DNA of 64,000 nt from assembly GCF_023806625.1 (NCBI RefSeq), contig NZ_JAMTDX010000056.1, positions 1 through 64,000 on the forward strand. The letters run 5' to 3'. Both the position numbers and the translations under genes were made by a program. Under the pieces are notes generated by a model. That model did no database searches, was not told the DNA's origin, and saw nothing but the letters and a program-made list of their open reading frames with translations. Every line of letters begins with the position of its first letter. The stretch's first letter is position 1. This document shows positions 41,982-51,245 of this stretch, piece by piece. The stretch is from Accumulibacter sp. GTDB taxonomy: Bacteria > Pseudomonadota > Gammaproteobacteria > Burkholderiales > Rhodocyclaceae.

Positions 41982-44417
41982 TCAGTCGGTCAACCGATCC
42001 GGGCCATCGTCAGCGGTGAGAGAGCCTGGTCCCGGGCCCCGCGCCCATCCGCGCATGGCATGACGGACGGCGTCGTCGACCGTATCGAGAAAGATGAATT
42101 CGAGCCGCTCCCTGGCTTCCGGCGGCACCTCATCGAGATCCCTGCGATTCCTCGCCGGCAGCAGGACGCGCTGGATTCCCGCGCGCATCGCCGCGAGCAC
42201 CTTGTCCTTGATCCCGCCGACCGGGAGAACGAGTCCGCGCAGGCTGATCTCGCCGGTCATCGCCGTGTCGCTGCGCACCGGGCAGTCGGCGAACAGCGAG
42301 GCGAGGGCGATGAACATCGCCACGCCGGCGCTCGGACCGTCCTTGGGAATCGCGCCGGCCGGAACATGCACATGGACGGTCGTCCGCTCGAAGCTCGCCG
42401 CATCGAGCCCGAGGTCCGCGGCGCGCGTCCTGACCAGCGTCAGCGCCGCCTGCGCCGACTCCTTCATCACGTCGCCGAGCTGACCGGTGAGGATCAGCTT
42501 TCCGTCGCCGGCGGTCCGGCTCGCCTCGATGAACAGGATGTCGCCACCGACCGGCGTCCAGGCCAGGCCTGTGGCCACGCCAGCCAGGCCGGTGCGCAGC
42601 GCGACCTCGTTCTCGTAGCGGATCGGACCGAGGATCGCGGCCAGATCGCCCTGATCGACGTGCATCGACTCGATCTTTCCCTCGGCGATGTTCACCGCCG
42701 CTCGCCGGCAGACCGCGCCGATCTCGCGCTCGAGCGAGCGGACTCCGGCCTCGCGCGTGTAGTCGCGGATGATCGCCGTGAGCGCGGCGTCCAAGAAATC
42801 GATCTGCCCCTCCTTGAGGCCGTTCTGTTTGATCTGCCGGCCGATCAGGTAGCGGCGAGCGATCTCGTGTTTCTCCTCCTGCGTGTAGCCGGGCAACTGG
42901 ATGATTTCCATGCGATCGCGCAGCGGCCCGGGGATGTTGTCGAGGACGTTGGCCGTGGTGATGAACAGCATCCGCGACAGATCGAAAGACAGCCCGAGAT
43001 AGTTGTCGCGGAAGCTGTTGTTCTGCTCCGGGTCGAGCACCTCGAGCAGCGCGGCCGACGGGTCGCCCTGAAAGCTGACGCCAAGCTTGTCGATTTCGTC
43101 GAGCATCATCACGCAGCCGCGCGAACCGGCCTTGCGGATCGCCTGGATGACGTTGCCGGGCAACGCGCCGATGTAGGTCCGCCGGTGACCGCGGATTTCC
43201 GCCTCGTCGTGACAGCCACCGAGCGAAGCGCGGACGAACTTGCGCCCGAGCGCCCGGGCGATCGACTGGCCGAGCGAGGTCTTGCCGACTCCGGGCGGTC
43301 CGACGAAACAGAGGATCGGCCCATGGCCGCTCGGGTTCAGTTTGCGCACGGCGAGGAACTCGATGATCCGCTTCTTGACCTTGTCGAGCCCGAAATGGTC
43401 GGCGTCGAGAATCCTTCTCGCTTCGGCGATTTCGATTCGGTCGGGCTCGGGCTCCTTCCACGGCAGTTCGACGAGCCAGTCGAGATACGCGCGGACCATC
43501 GAATACTCGGCCGAGCCGTCGGGCATCCGTTCGAGGCGCTTGAGTTCCTTGGTCGCCTGCGTCTCGGCTTCCTCGGGCATTCCGGCTTCGGCGATCGCCT
43601 TCTTCAGCGCCTCGATCTCGACACTGGTCGCCGATTCGCCCTCGCCCAGTTCCTTCTGGATCGACTTCAGCTGCTCGCGCAGCAGGTATTCGCGCTGCCG
43701 CTGGTCGATGCTCGCCTTGGTCCGCTCGTCGAGCTCGCGCGACAGCTTGAGCACTTCGAGTCGGCCCTGCAGGCAGTCGAGCACGATGTCCAGCCGGCGC
43801 CGAAGGTCGATGCTCTCGAGAACCCTCTGCCGATCGGCCACCTTGAGTTCGGTAACCCCGGCGACGAGGTCGGCGAGCGCCCCGGGCTGAGTGATCGTCT
43901 TGACCGCGCCGAGCAGTTCCTGCGAAACCTGCGGCAGAAACTGCAGCACCTCGAGCGCCCGCTCGCGAAGCTGGATCATCCGCGCCTCGACCTGGCTGTC
44001 GGCCTCGTCGGGTTCTTCGAGGCGCCCGATCCGCGCGACCGGGAACGGATAACCGGTCAGGTACTCGACGACGCGAAAGCGCTGCAGACCCTGGCAGACG
44101 ATGACGTGCGTGTTGTCCGGGAGAGTCACGTAGCGCAGGATGTTGGCCACCGTACCGACGAGGCAGAGGTCGTCCGGACCCGGCACCTCGACGTCGGCGT
44201 CGCGTTGCAGCAGCACGCCCACCGGATGCTCGGTCTTGACCGCCTGCTGCGCGGCGAGGATCGACTGCTCGCGGCCGATGGTCAGCGGCAGGATCATCCC
44301 CGGAAACAGCACGACGTTGCGGATCGGCACGATGACCAGCGCGTCGTCGGGAATGGCCAGAACCGTACCGCCGCCGGGCCGCCCCTCGTGTGGCCCTTCC
44401 GGTCGCTCACCGCGCAT
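41982..44417 (-). CDS. lon: ATP-dependent Lon protease
   Basis: 811 residues. The N-terminal LAN domain (VIVPIRNVVLFPGMILPLTIG) is followed by the AAA module with Walker A FVGPPGVGKTSLGQSIA (about 365-382), Walker B CVMMLDEIDKLG, and the protease domain with the Ser-Lys dyad: catalytic Ser in KDGPSAGVAMF (about 692) and Lys in GGIKDKVLAAMRAG. Degrades misfolded and regulatory proteins. Differs from housekeeping Lon only in detail; in this group a lon paralogue beside hsp20 is plausible. Start ATG 12 bases after the hsp20 stop. Confidence 0.95.
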   Translation of the reverse strand: MRGERPEGPHEGRPGGGTVLAIPDDALVIVPIRNVVLFPGMILPLTIGREQSILAAQQAVKTEHPVGVLLQRDADVEVPGPDDLCLVGTVANILRYVTLPDNTHVIVCQGLQRFRVVEYLTGYPFPVARIGRLEEPDEADSQVEARMIQLRERALEVLQFLPQVSQELLGAVKTITQPGALADLVAGVTELKVADRQRVLESIDLRRRLDIVLDCLQGRLEVLKLSRELDERTKASIDQRQREYLLREQLKSIQKELGEGESATSVEIEALKKAIAEAGMPEEAETQATKELKRLERMPDGSAEYSMVRAYLDWLVELPWKEPEPDRIEIAEARRILDADHFGLDKVKKRIIEFLAVRKLNPSGHGPILCFVGPPGVGKTSLGQSIARALGRKFVRASLGGCHDEAEIRGHRRTYIGALPGNVIQAIRKAGSRGCVMMLDEIDKLGVSFQGDPSAALLEVLDPEQNNSFRDNYLGLSFDLSRMLFITTANVLDNIPGPLRDRMEIIQLPGYTQEEKHEIARRYLIGRQIKQNGLKEGQIDFLDAALTAIIRDYTREAGVRSLEREIGAVCRRAAVNIAEGKIESMHVDQGDLAAILGPIRYENEVALRTGLAGVATGLAWTPVGGDILFIEASRTAGDGKLILTGQLGDVMKESAQAALTLVRTRAADLGLDAASFERTTVHVHVPAGAIPKDGPSAGVAMFIALASLFADCPVRSDTAMTGEISLRGLVLPVGGIKDKVLAAMRAGIQRVLLPARNRRDLDEVPPEARERLEFIFLDTVDDAVRHAMRGWARGPGPGSLTADDGPDRLTD

Positions 44418-44428
44418 CGTCTTTGCGC

Positions 44429-44833
44429 TCACGACAGCCGGTGGAGGACGAGAACCAGACAGCCATCCTCGAGAAACTGCTCGCGCAGCCGGTAGTCCCC
44501 GGGCGGCAGCTCGATCCGCCGCTCGAATGGCCCATAGGGAATCTCGAGCCGACGGATCGCCGTGCGATGCGACACCTTTGGCATCGGGCGACGACCCCGC
44601 ACGATCAGGCCGTCCTCGCCGAGAACGACCTCGCACTGCCGGGCGCTGACCCCCGGCAGCGCGACGAGCAGGCGCAACACTTCGCCGTCCTCGTAGAGAT
44701 CGACCGACGGCTCCCAGCACGGCACCGGCCGCAGCGCTTCGAGAGTCAGAAAGCGGCCTCGCCGCCGCTCGGCGCCCTGCAGCAGTTCGAGCGCCTCGGC
44801 CCACATCCAGAAGCTCTGGTCTCGCGAAGTCAT
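44429..44833 (-). CDS. Small heat shock protein (Hsp20/alpha-crystallin)
   Basis: 134 residues from ATG at 44833; a GTG at 44869 would add 12 residues, and neither has an ideally spaced ribosome site (GAGGAG abuts the ATG). The alpha-crystallin domain runs from about 45: WEPSVDLYEDGEVLRLLVALPGV, LIVRGRRP and YGPFERRIELP. Holds unfolding proteins. Close coupling to lon suggests a shared proteostasis operon. A TATACT-like -10 is seen at 44884-44889 on the minus strand, without a clear -35. Confidence 0.85.
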   Translation of the reverse strand: MTSRDQSFWMWAEALELLQGAERRRGRFLTLEALRPVPCWEPSVDLYEDGEVLRLLVALPGVSARQCEVVLGEDGLIVRGRRPMPKVSHRTAIRRLEIPYGPFERRIELPPGDYRLREQFLEDGCLVLVLHRLS

Positions 44834-44932
44834 CTCCTCGATCCGTCCTGACCAGCCCGTCGCCGGCACCGGGCTAGCGAAGAAGTATAGCGCGAGGTGC
44901 GCGCCGGCGAAGCGCCACGGGCGACAGCCACG

Positions 44933-45490
44933 CTACCTGCTTCGCCCGTAGCGGCCGGTCAGCATCGCCTTGCCCAGGCTGTTGGCGTTGACCATGAACC
45001 CGGCCAGCGCCGCGGTCGCGCCAACCGGCAGATCGAGCTTGTCGACCTTCAGCGCGTAGACGGTGATGTTGTAGCGATGCGCCTTGTCGCCGACCGGCGG
45101 ACACGGTCCGCCCCACCCGGGGCTCCCGAAATCGGTGCTGATCTGCGTCGAGCCGGGCGGCAGCCCCGAGCCGTCTGCCTTGCCGGCGCCAAGGGCGAGC
45201 CCGGTCGTGCCCGCCGGCAGGTTGATCACCACCCAGTGCCACCAGCCGCTGCCGCCGGTCGGTGCGTCGGGGTCGTGAACGAGCACCGCGAAGCTCTTCG
45301 TCCCCGGCGGCGGATCCTTCCACTCGAGCGCCGGCGAGACGTTCTCGCCGGAGCAGCCGAAACCGTTGAACACCTGCTGGTTGCCGATCGTGCCGTTGGC
45401 CTTGATCTCGGGCGACCCGACGCGGAATCCGCCGGCCTGGACGCCAAGACTCGCACCGGCCAGACAGAGGGCGAGAAGGTATCGGTTCAT
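44933..45490 (-). CDS. Exported YbhB/YbcL family (PEBP) protein
   Basis: 185 residues with a signal peptide (MNRYLLALCLAGASLGVQA). GFGCSGENVSPALEWKDPPP, VLVHDPDAPTGG, WWHWVVINLPA and GGPCPPVGDKAHRYNITVYAL are the PEBP motifs. The ATG at 45490 lies about 8 bases after GAGGAG; the ATG two codons upstream is too close to it. A periplasmic counterpart of the cytoplasmic protein at 39570-40076, resembling E. coli YbcL. Confidence 0.92.
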   Translation of the reverse strand: MNRYLLALCLAGASLGVQAGGFRVGSPEIKANGTIGNQQVFNGFGCSGENVSPALEWKDPPPGTKSFAVLVHDPDAPTGGSGWWHWVVINLPAGTTGLALGAGKADGSGLPPGSTQISTDFGSPGWGGPCPPVGDKAHRYNITVYALKVDKLDLPVGATAALAGFMVNANSLGKAMLTGRYGRSR

Positions 45491-45690
45491 GCGCATGCTC
45501 CTCAGCTGAAAGTCCCCGGTGCATTCTAGCGTGAAAGTCGCCCGGCGGCTCACGCTCCGCGCTCCCGTGTCCGGCAGAGGGCTCGGGAACGAGGGAACGG
45601 CCACTGCCTCGATGCACCCCGCGACCGCCCGGAAGACTTTCTGTGTTGGCCACCGGCCTGACGCTCGGGGATTCCACCCAGGACCGGCGA

Positions 45691-47097
45691 TCAGCTGCCG
45701 CCGAGCGCGCCGGCCGGCGACGCCGCCGGCAGCCTCAGCCGGGCGCGCAGCCCGCCGAGAGGCGAATCGCCGAGCAGCAGCCGGCCGCCGTACAGCTGGG
45801 CCAGATCGTCGGCGATCGACAGACCGAGACCGCTGCCCGGAATCCGCTCGTCGGCGCGAACCCCGCGGCGCAGCACGGCGTCGCGCTGGCTGGCGGGGAT
45901 TCCGCAGCCGTCGTCGTCGATGGTGATCAGCAGACTGGTACCCCCCGCGCCGCTGTCGATCCCGGCGCTGATCTCGACCCGACTGCGCGCCCACTTGCAC
46001 GCGTTGTCGAGCAGATTGCCGAGCATTTCCTGGAGGTCCTGCTCCTCGCCGCGGAAGACCAGCGAGTCGCCGATCGGCCCGGCGACGAGATCGAGCGAGC
46101 GCGCTGCGTGCAGCCGGTGCATCGTGCGCAACAGCCCGTCGACGACCGGCCGCAGCGCGGTCCGTGCTCCGGGCAGGCTGGCCGCTGCGGCGGCCTTGGC
46201 CCGGGCCAGATGCGACTGGACGTGGCGCTGCGCGGCGGCGACCTGCGCGCGGACCAAGGCAGCGAGTTCGTCCTCGCGGCCGGCACTGGCGTTGGCCAGC
46301 ACGCTCAGCGGGGTCTTCAGCGCATGCGCGAGATTGCCGGCCTGCGTCCGCGCGCGCTCGACGACCTCGGCGTTGCGCGCCAGGACGCTGTTGAAGTCGT
46401 CGATCAGCGGCATGACTTCAGCCGGGAACTCCCCCTCGAGGCGCTGCGCCGATCCTTCATGCACGCGCGCCAGGGCGATGCGCAGCTGGCGCAGCGGCGC
46501 CAGCCCGACGATCACCTGGATCAGTGCGGCGAGGCCGAGACCCGCGCTGAGCAGGCCGAGTGCGATCCACAACGCCCCGCGAAAGCGGGCCACCGGCTCG
46601 GCCATCAGCCGCTCGTCGGCAGCCACGATCAGGCGGAAATGGCCGCCGGGCGAATCCGGGGTGTCTTCGAAATGCACGCGACGCTCGAGCGCACAGAGCG
46701 GGATGCCGCCGGGGCCGTCCAGGCGATGCTCGTGCACCGTGCCGTCGGCGGCAACGTCTGCCGGAACGCCGAGCACGTCGTCCCACAGCGAGCGCGAGCG
46801 CAGCGCTCCGCCGGCGCCCGTCTCGTCAGCCGGGTCGATCTGCCAGTACAGCCCGGAATCCGGCCGACTGAAGCGGGGGTCGCTGAGCGCTGCCGAGAGC
46901 TTCGGCCGACCCCCTTCGTCGACCACGAGGTGAGCGGTCAGCTGGTCGAGATGCGTGGCCAGCTCGGCGCGGAACTGCCGGGCGACGTGCTCGCGAAACA
47001 GGTTGTCGAGACCCCAGCCGGCGACGACGATCAACGCCGCGACGCCGAACAGCGTCCCGGCGAGCAACCGGAGGCGCAGCGACCCGCGCGCCGGCAT
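45691..47097 (-). CDS. Sensor histidine kinase (PhoQ/QseC-like)
   Basis: 468 residues: membrane helix (about 8-28), periplasmic domain to about 160, second helix (about 165-190), HAMP-like linker, then H-box AGNLAHALKTPLSVLANAS (phospho-His about 268), N-box DLQEMLGNLLDNACKWA and G-boxes DDDGCGIP and GSGLGLSI. Phosphorylates the response regulator encoded 5 bases upstream. The stimulus is unknown; the divergent SHP cytochrome cluster suggests a redox or nitrogen-oxide signal. Confidence 0.92.
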   Translation of the reverse strand: MPARGSLRLRLLAGTLFGVAALIVVAGWGLDNLFREHVARQFRAELATHLDQLTAHLVVDEGGRPKLSAALSDPRFSRPDSGLYWQIDPADETGAGGALRSRSLWDDVLGVPADVAADGTVHEHRLDGPGGIPLCALERRVHFEDTPDSPGGHFRLIVAADERLMAEPVARFRGALWIALGLLSAGLGLAALIQVIVGLAPLRQLRIALARVHEGSAQRLEGEFPAEVMPLIDDFNSVLARNAEVVERARTQAGNLAHALKTPLSVLANASAGREDELAALVRAQVAAAQRHVQSHLARAKAAAAASLPGARTALRPVVDGLLRTMHRLHAARSLDLVAGPIGDSLVFRGEEQDLQEMLGNLLDNACKWARSRVEISAGIDSGAGGTSLLITIDDDGCGIPASQRDAVLRRGVRADERIPGSGLGLSIADDLAQLYGGRLLLGDSPLGGLRARLRLPAASPAGALGGS

Positions 47098-47102
47098 CGC
47101 CG

Positions 47103-47765
47103 TCACCGCGGCGCTCCGAGCCGATAGCCGAGCCCGCGGATCGTCTCGATCAGACCCGGCGGCAGCTTCTTGCGCAGGCGCGCGATGAACACCTCGATGG
47201 TATTGGAGTCGCGGTCGAAATCCTGCGCATAGATGTGCTCGACGAGATCGCTGCGCGACACCACCTCGCCCTGGTGGTGCATCAGATAGGCCAGCACGCG
47301 GTACTCGTGGCTGGTCAGCGCGAGCACCTGGCCAGCGACGCTCGCCCGGCCGTTGCGCGTGTCGAGGCACAGCGGACCGCAGACGAGTTCGGCGCTGGCG
47401 TGCCCACCGGCTCGCCGGATCAGCGCACGCAGGCGGGCGAGCAGTTCCTCGACGTGGAACGGCTTGGCCAGGTAGTCGTCGGCACCGGCGTCGATTCCGG
47501 CAACTTTCTCGTGCCAACTGTCGCGGGCAGTGAGGATCAGCACCGGCATGGTTCGTCCGACAGCGCGCCAGTTGCGCAGCACCGACAGGCCGTCGAGCCT
47601 GGGCAGGCCGAGGTCGAGCAGCACCGCATCGTAGCTGCCGGTCGTTCCGAGGTGCTGCGCGTCGATCCCGTTGTCCGCGGAATCGACCGCGTAGCCGGCT
47701 GCTTCGAGCGTCGACACGAGCTGCCCGCGGAGCACGCCATCGTCCTCGACGACGAGCACGCGCAT
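47103..47765 (-). CDS. OmpR-family response regulator
   Basis: 220 residues. Receiver domain starts MRVLVVEDDGVL with phospho-acceptor Asp in VLLDLGLPRLDGL (about 51) and Lys in DDYLAKPF. The C-terminal winged helix ends FIARLRKKLPPGLIETIRGLGYRLG. Together with the kinase downstream it resembles the QseB/PhoP group. Start overlaps the stop of the PepSY gene, so all three are one translationally linked operon. It probably controls this operon and the divergent cytochromes. Confidence 0.94.
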   Translation of the reverse strand: MRVLVVEDDGVLRGQLVSTLEAAGYAVDSADNGIDAQHLGTTGSYDAVLLDLGLPRLDGLSVLRNWRAVGRTMPVLILTARDSWHEKVAGIDAGADDYLAKPFHVEELLARLRALIRRAGGHASAELVCGPLCLDTRNGRASVAGQVLALTSHEYRVLAYLMHHQGEVVSRSDLVEHIYAQDFDRDSNTIEVFIARLRKKLPPGLIETIRGLGYRLGAPR

Positions 47766-48166
47766 CAGTGTTCGTCTCCTTCGCGGCGACCGCTGCGCGG
47801 CGATCCTTCGCCGTCGCGGGTGCGCGAGCGCAGCACCCGGCCGTCGCGGGCATCGACCTTCAGCTTGACCAGCGATCCGCCGGCGAGCAGCTTCCTGATT
47901 TCATAGACCCAGAGGCCGTGCTGGCGATCGAGCTCGACTTCGATCACCGGGCCGGGGTAGTCGCGCTCGACGCGTTCGAGGATTGTGCGCAGCGGCAGCA
48001 CCTCGCCAGCCTCGAGCGCCTGCCGCGCCCGGTCGTGGTCGCCCTCGCCGGCGAAGACGACGACCGCGCAGCCCGAGAGCACGGCGGCGATCAGCCAGCG
48101 GGCCGGGCGGGCCGGGTGGCGGCGACCCGGCGGCGAGCCGGACGGGGATCGGGAAGGCGGGGCCAT
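47765..48166 (-). CDS. PepSY-domain protein
   Basis: 133 residues with an N-terminal membrane/signal segment (RWLIAAVLSGCAVVVFAGEG) and a PepSY domain: PLRTILERVERDYPGPVIEVELDR, LWVYEIRKLLAGGSLVKLKVDARDGRVL. PepSY proteins accompany two-component systems or haem/iron proteins and are thought to modulate signalling in the periplasm. First gene of the PepSY-regulator-kinase operon, with its start about 135 bases from the divergent SHP gene. Confidence 0.85.
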   Translation of the reverse strand: MAPPSRSPSGSPPGRRHPARPARWLIAAVLSGCAVVVFAGEGDHDRARQALEAGEVLPLRTILERVERDYPGPVIEVELDRQHGLWVYEIRKLLAGGSLVKLKVDARDGRVLRSRTRDGEGSPRSGRREGDEH

Positions 48167-48301
48167 CGTGAATTCGGGCTAGGGTCCGGGTGGTGAGCAT
48201 ACTCTGCCGGCGGTGAACGGAGGATGAACGGAGGCTTCAGCGATCGTTCAGGGAGATTCGGTCAAAGTCACGCCACTGGACGGAACGAGTGGAGAACGAC
48301 G

Positions 48302-48781
48302 ATGAAAGGTGCGCTGCACGAAGAGATCGCGGGGGCAAGAACGGCGCCGCAAGCAAGTCACCCTCTGGCCGCGAGACTGGCGGCCGGTCTGGCGGCCGGG
48401 TTGCTCGCCTGGCCGCTTGCCGCGCTTGCCGGGCCGCGTGACGATCTGCTCGCCGGCTACAGCAGCGCGGCGAAGAAGGTGGACCCGAGCTTCATCGGAT
48501 TCTCGGCGAGCCGTGGCGACTCGTTCCACCGCCGGGCGTTCGCCGGCGGGAAGGCGGAGACGCCGGCGTGCGCGAGCTGTCATTCGAACGACCCGCGTGC
48601 CGCAGGCCGGACTCCGACCGGCAAGCGCATCGAGCCGATGGCCGTGTCGATCAGCGCGGCCCGCTACTCGGACCCGGCCAAGGTCGACAAGTGGTTCCGG
48701 CGCAACTGCCAGGAGGTACTCGGCCGCGAGTGCAGTGCCCAGGAGAAGGGCGACTGGCTGAGTTTCATGTTCAGCCAGTAA
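48302..48781 (+). CDS. shp: Sphaeroides haem protein (SHP/DUF1924), oxygen-binding type cytochrome c
   Basis: 159 residues with a twin-hydrophobic signal region (about 20-45). One haem site, CASCHSNDPRAAGRTPTGKRI (haem His then a long loop), and the DUF1924 tail WFRRNCQEVLGRECSAQEKGD with the paired cysteines of a disulphide. SHP proteins bind haem with an unusual displaceable ligand and can bind oxygen or NO; the physiological role is unresolved. Followed by the dihaem cytochrome and cytochrome b, its known genomic partners. Confidence 0.9.
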   Translation: MKGALHEEIAGARTAPQASHPLAARLAAGLAAGLLAWPLAALAGPRDDLLAGYSSAAKKVDPSFIGFSASRGDSFHRRAFAGGKAETPACASCHSNDPRAAGRTPTGKRIEPMAVSISAARYSDPAKVDKWFRRNCQEVLGRECSAQEKGDWLSFMFSQ

Positions 48782-48812
48782 GCCGGCAAGCCACGGAAAC
48801 CCGGAGACGGAC

Positions 48813-49304
48813 ATGCGTATCGCTTATCGACCGATCGTTCTCGGCCTGCTCGCCGCGGGCTTCTCGATCCTCCTCCTGCAACGCGCGCTGGCCGGCGGAG
48901 GCCATTACTTCCCGCCGGTCGGCGACCCGCTGGTCAACGAGGAGTGCGGAAGCTGCCACCTCGCCTATCCCCCGTCGATGCTCCCGGCGGCGTCGTGGAG
49001 ACGGCTGATCGGCGACCTCAGGAACCACTTCGGCGACGACGCCAGCGTCGATGCGCCGACGGCGGCGCGGATCACCGACTATCTGACGGCCAACGCGGCC
49101 GACAGCGGCGGGCGCCGTTACGGCGAGAAGATGCTCCGCGGCCTCGCTCCCGGAGAAGCCCCGCTGCGGATCACCGAGTTGCCGCGCTGGATCCGCGAAC
49201 ACCGCAAGGTTCCCGATCGCGACTGGCGCCACAAGGACGTGCGCACGCGGGCCAACTGCCCCGCCTGCCACGTCGATGCGCAGCGCGGCTATTTCGACGA
49301 ATGA
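48813..49304 (+). CDS. Dihaem cytochrome c (DHC)
   Basis: 163 residues with signal/anchor (IVLGLLAAGFSILLLQRALA). Haem motifs CGSCH (about 48) and CPACH (about 150) bracket the domain; PPSMLPAASWRRLIGDLRNHFGDDASVD is characteristic of DHC. It is the presumed electron donor to SHP, taking electrons from the membrane cytochrome b encoded next. GGAGA ribosome site; 31 bases after shp, 61 before the reductase. Confidence 0.9.
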   Translation: MRIAYRPIVLGLLAAGFSILLLQRALAGGGHYFPPVGDPLVNEECGSCHLAYPPSMLPAASWRRLIGDLRNHFGDDASVDAPTAARITDYLTANAADSGGRRYGEKMLRGLAPGEAPLRITELPRWIREHRKVPDRDWRHKDVRTRANCPACHVDAQRGYFDE

Positions 49305-49365
49305 CCGCCATGCAGAGATTTTCGTCAGCAACCCCGGACCGTCCGGGTCAACCAGGCCTGAAATC

Positions 49366-50685
49366 ATGAAAACCGTTCTCGCTCTGACCGCCGCGCTCGT
49401 CTCGCTGGCCTGGGGATGGGACGTTCTCGTCGTCGGAACGCCTCCCGGCGCTACGCTCTGGGTCATCCGCCAGGAGGCGCTCTACCTGACCGGCCTGCTG
49501 TCGATCGCACTGATGTCGCTGGCGATGTTCCTGTCGACGCGCCCGGCGTGGCTTGAAGGACCGCTCGGCGGCCTCGACCGGGTCTACCGGACGCACAGGT
49601 GGGCCGGCATCCTCGCCGGCGTCTTCGCACTCACGCACTGGCTCGTCGAGATGTCCGGCGACCTGATCAAGGCGCTGATCGGCCGCTCCGGCCGTATCCC
49701 GAAGGAGACGCTCGGCGGCTTCCTCGAAGCGCTGCGTCACCTGGCCAAGGACCTCGGCGAATGGGCGATCTGGGTCCTGCTGGCGATGCTGCTGATCACT
49801 CTCTGGAGACGCTTTCCCTACGCGATCTGGCGCGTCCTGCACCGGGTAATGCCGCTGCTCTACCTGGCCCTCGCGCTGCACGCGGTGATGCTCGCGCCCC
49901 CGGCCTACTGGACGCAGCCGGCCGGCGTCGTGCTCGCCGCGCTGATCGCCGCAGGAGTCTACGGCAGCGTGCTTTCGCTCGCCGGGCGAATCGGCCGCTC
50001 GCTCCAGGTCACCGGAAAGATCGTCTCGGTCAGCCGGATTTCGCCCGAGGTCGTCGGCGTGTCGTGTCAGCTCGACGAGCGCTGGCCGGGACACCGGCCC
50101 GGCCAGTTCGCCTTCGTCCGCTTCGCCCACGGCGACGGCCAGCACCCGTTCACGATCGCCAGCGCCGACCACGGGAACCGCCAGGTGCGCTTCGAGATCA
50201 AGGCGCTCGGCGATTTCACGAGACGTCTCGGCGAGCGGCTGGCCGCCGGGCAGCCGGTCAGCGTCGAAGGACCGTACGGCCGCTTCGAGCTGCGCCGCCG
50301 CAAGCCGGGTGCGCGTCAGATCTGGATCGCCGGCGGCATCGGCGTGACGCCCTTCCTGGCCTGGCTCGAGTCGCTCACCGACCGCCCCGCAGAAGCTCCG
50401 GCCGCCGACCTGCACTACTGCACGCGCGACGGCGACGCCGACCCCTTCGTCGACCGACTGCAATCGCTCTGCGCGGCGCTTCCGCAGATCCGGCTGAGCA
50501 TCCACGACGCGCGCGCCGGGCAGACGCTCACCGCCGGCGAACTCGCCGCGAGCGAGCCGACAGCGCGCTCGGCCGAGGTCTGGTTCTGTGGTCCGCAGGG
50601 TCTCGCCGATGCGCTGCGCGCCGGTCTCGCCCGGGCCTGGCGCGGTCGGCTGCGCTTCCATCAGGAAGCTTTTGCGCTGCGCTGA
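49366..50685 (+). CDS. Ferric-reductase-like cytochrome b with FAD/NAD(P)H reductase domain
   Basis: 439 residues. Six membrane helices with haem-ligand histidines (HRWAGILAGVFALTHW, HRVMPLLYLALALHAVM) form the ferric-reductase/cytochrome b core (about 1-210). The FAD-binding domain has HRPGQFAFVRF and HPFTIASADHG (about 245-275) and the NAD(P)-binding domain GGIGVTPFLAWL and VWFCGP (about 325-425). Electrons from NAD(P)H would pass through FAD and two haems toward DHC/SHP. Many SHP clusters carry a plain cytochrome b; the flavin-reductase fusion makes this set self-sufficient. Confidence 0.88.
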   Translation: MKTVLALTAALVSLAWGWDVLVVGTPPGATLWVIRQEALYLTGLLSIALMSLAMFLSTRPAWLEGPLGGLDRVYRTHRWAGILAGVFALTHWLVEMSGDLIKALIGRSGRIPKETLGGFLEALRHLAKDLGEWAIWVLLAMLLITLWRRFPYAIWRVLHRVMPLLYLALALHAVMLAPPAYWTQPAGVVLAALIAAGVYGSVLSLAGRIGRSLQVTGKIVSVSRISPEVVGVSCQLDERWPGHRPGQFAFVRFAHGDGQHPFTIASADHGNRQVRFEIKALGDFTRRLGERLAAGQPVSVEGPYGRFELRRRKPGARQIWIAGGIGVTPFLAWLESLTDRPAEAPAADLHYCTRDGDADPFVDRLQSLCAALPQIRLSIHDARAGQTLTAGELAASEPTARSAEVWFCGPQGLADALRAGLARAWRGRLRFHQEAFALR

Positions 50686-50760
50686 GAGATTGTGAAGAAA
50701 TCGTCGCGAGCAGGCCGAGACGCGCGGCACCGGCGAGCGCCGTGCAAGCCGCGATCTTCT
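50686..50760. repeat. Dispersed repeat A, copy 3
   Basis: Opposite orientation to the copies at 6191 and 27323; shares the core gagattgtgaagaaatcgtc then gcgagcaggccgag. It starts at the stop codon of the cytochrome b gene. Confidence 0.7.
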
Positions 50761-51245
50761 GCCCCAGGAAGTGCCGGTTGTCCACTGCTTCAACGAACGC
50801 CCCGACCATCCGAGTGACTCCTTCGTCTCGACCGGTCGTCCGAGATCCTGTCCGTTCGACAGCCAGCCCGACACCGAGGGAGGGGATCAGGCGATCCTCG
50901 TTGCCTTCGACGTCCCGGACGCGGGCACGCTGACCAACGCCATCGACATCGCAGAGCGCCTGAAGGCGGAGCCCTTCCCCACGTGCAGGCGGAAGCTGTG
51001 GAGGGTGAAGGAGAATCCATGGTAGATGAGCACGCGGGTTTCGCTGAACATCCGCTGCGCATCGGCGACGGTGACGCTGTCCGGCGCCGGCTGGTGCGTC
51101 GCGTGGCTTTGGAGACTCACGCGCGACGCCATATACCCGTGTGGCTGGCTCACGGGGGAATCGACAAGCCTGCGGCAAACGGTCATGACTCTTGAGACAC
51201 CCCCGATCATGAAAATCATGACCGTTTCCCTCCCTTGCAGGGCGC
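50761..51245. other. Intergenic region, no gene supported
   Basis: Open frames on both strands have odd composition with no start site or family resemblance; may be decayed sequence. Confidence 0.4.

Noticed and set aside
42060-44495. 811-codon open frame antisense to lon
   Set aside because: Mirrors lon codons (Asp/Arg/Val/Leu runs) without any family motif.
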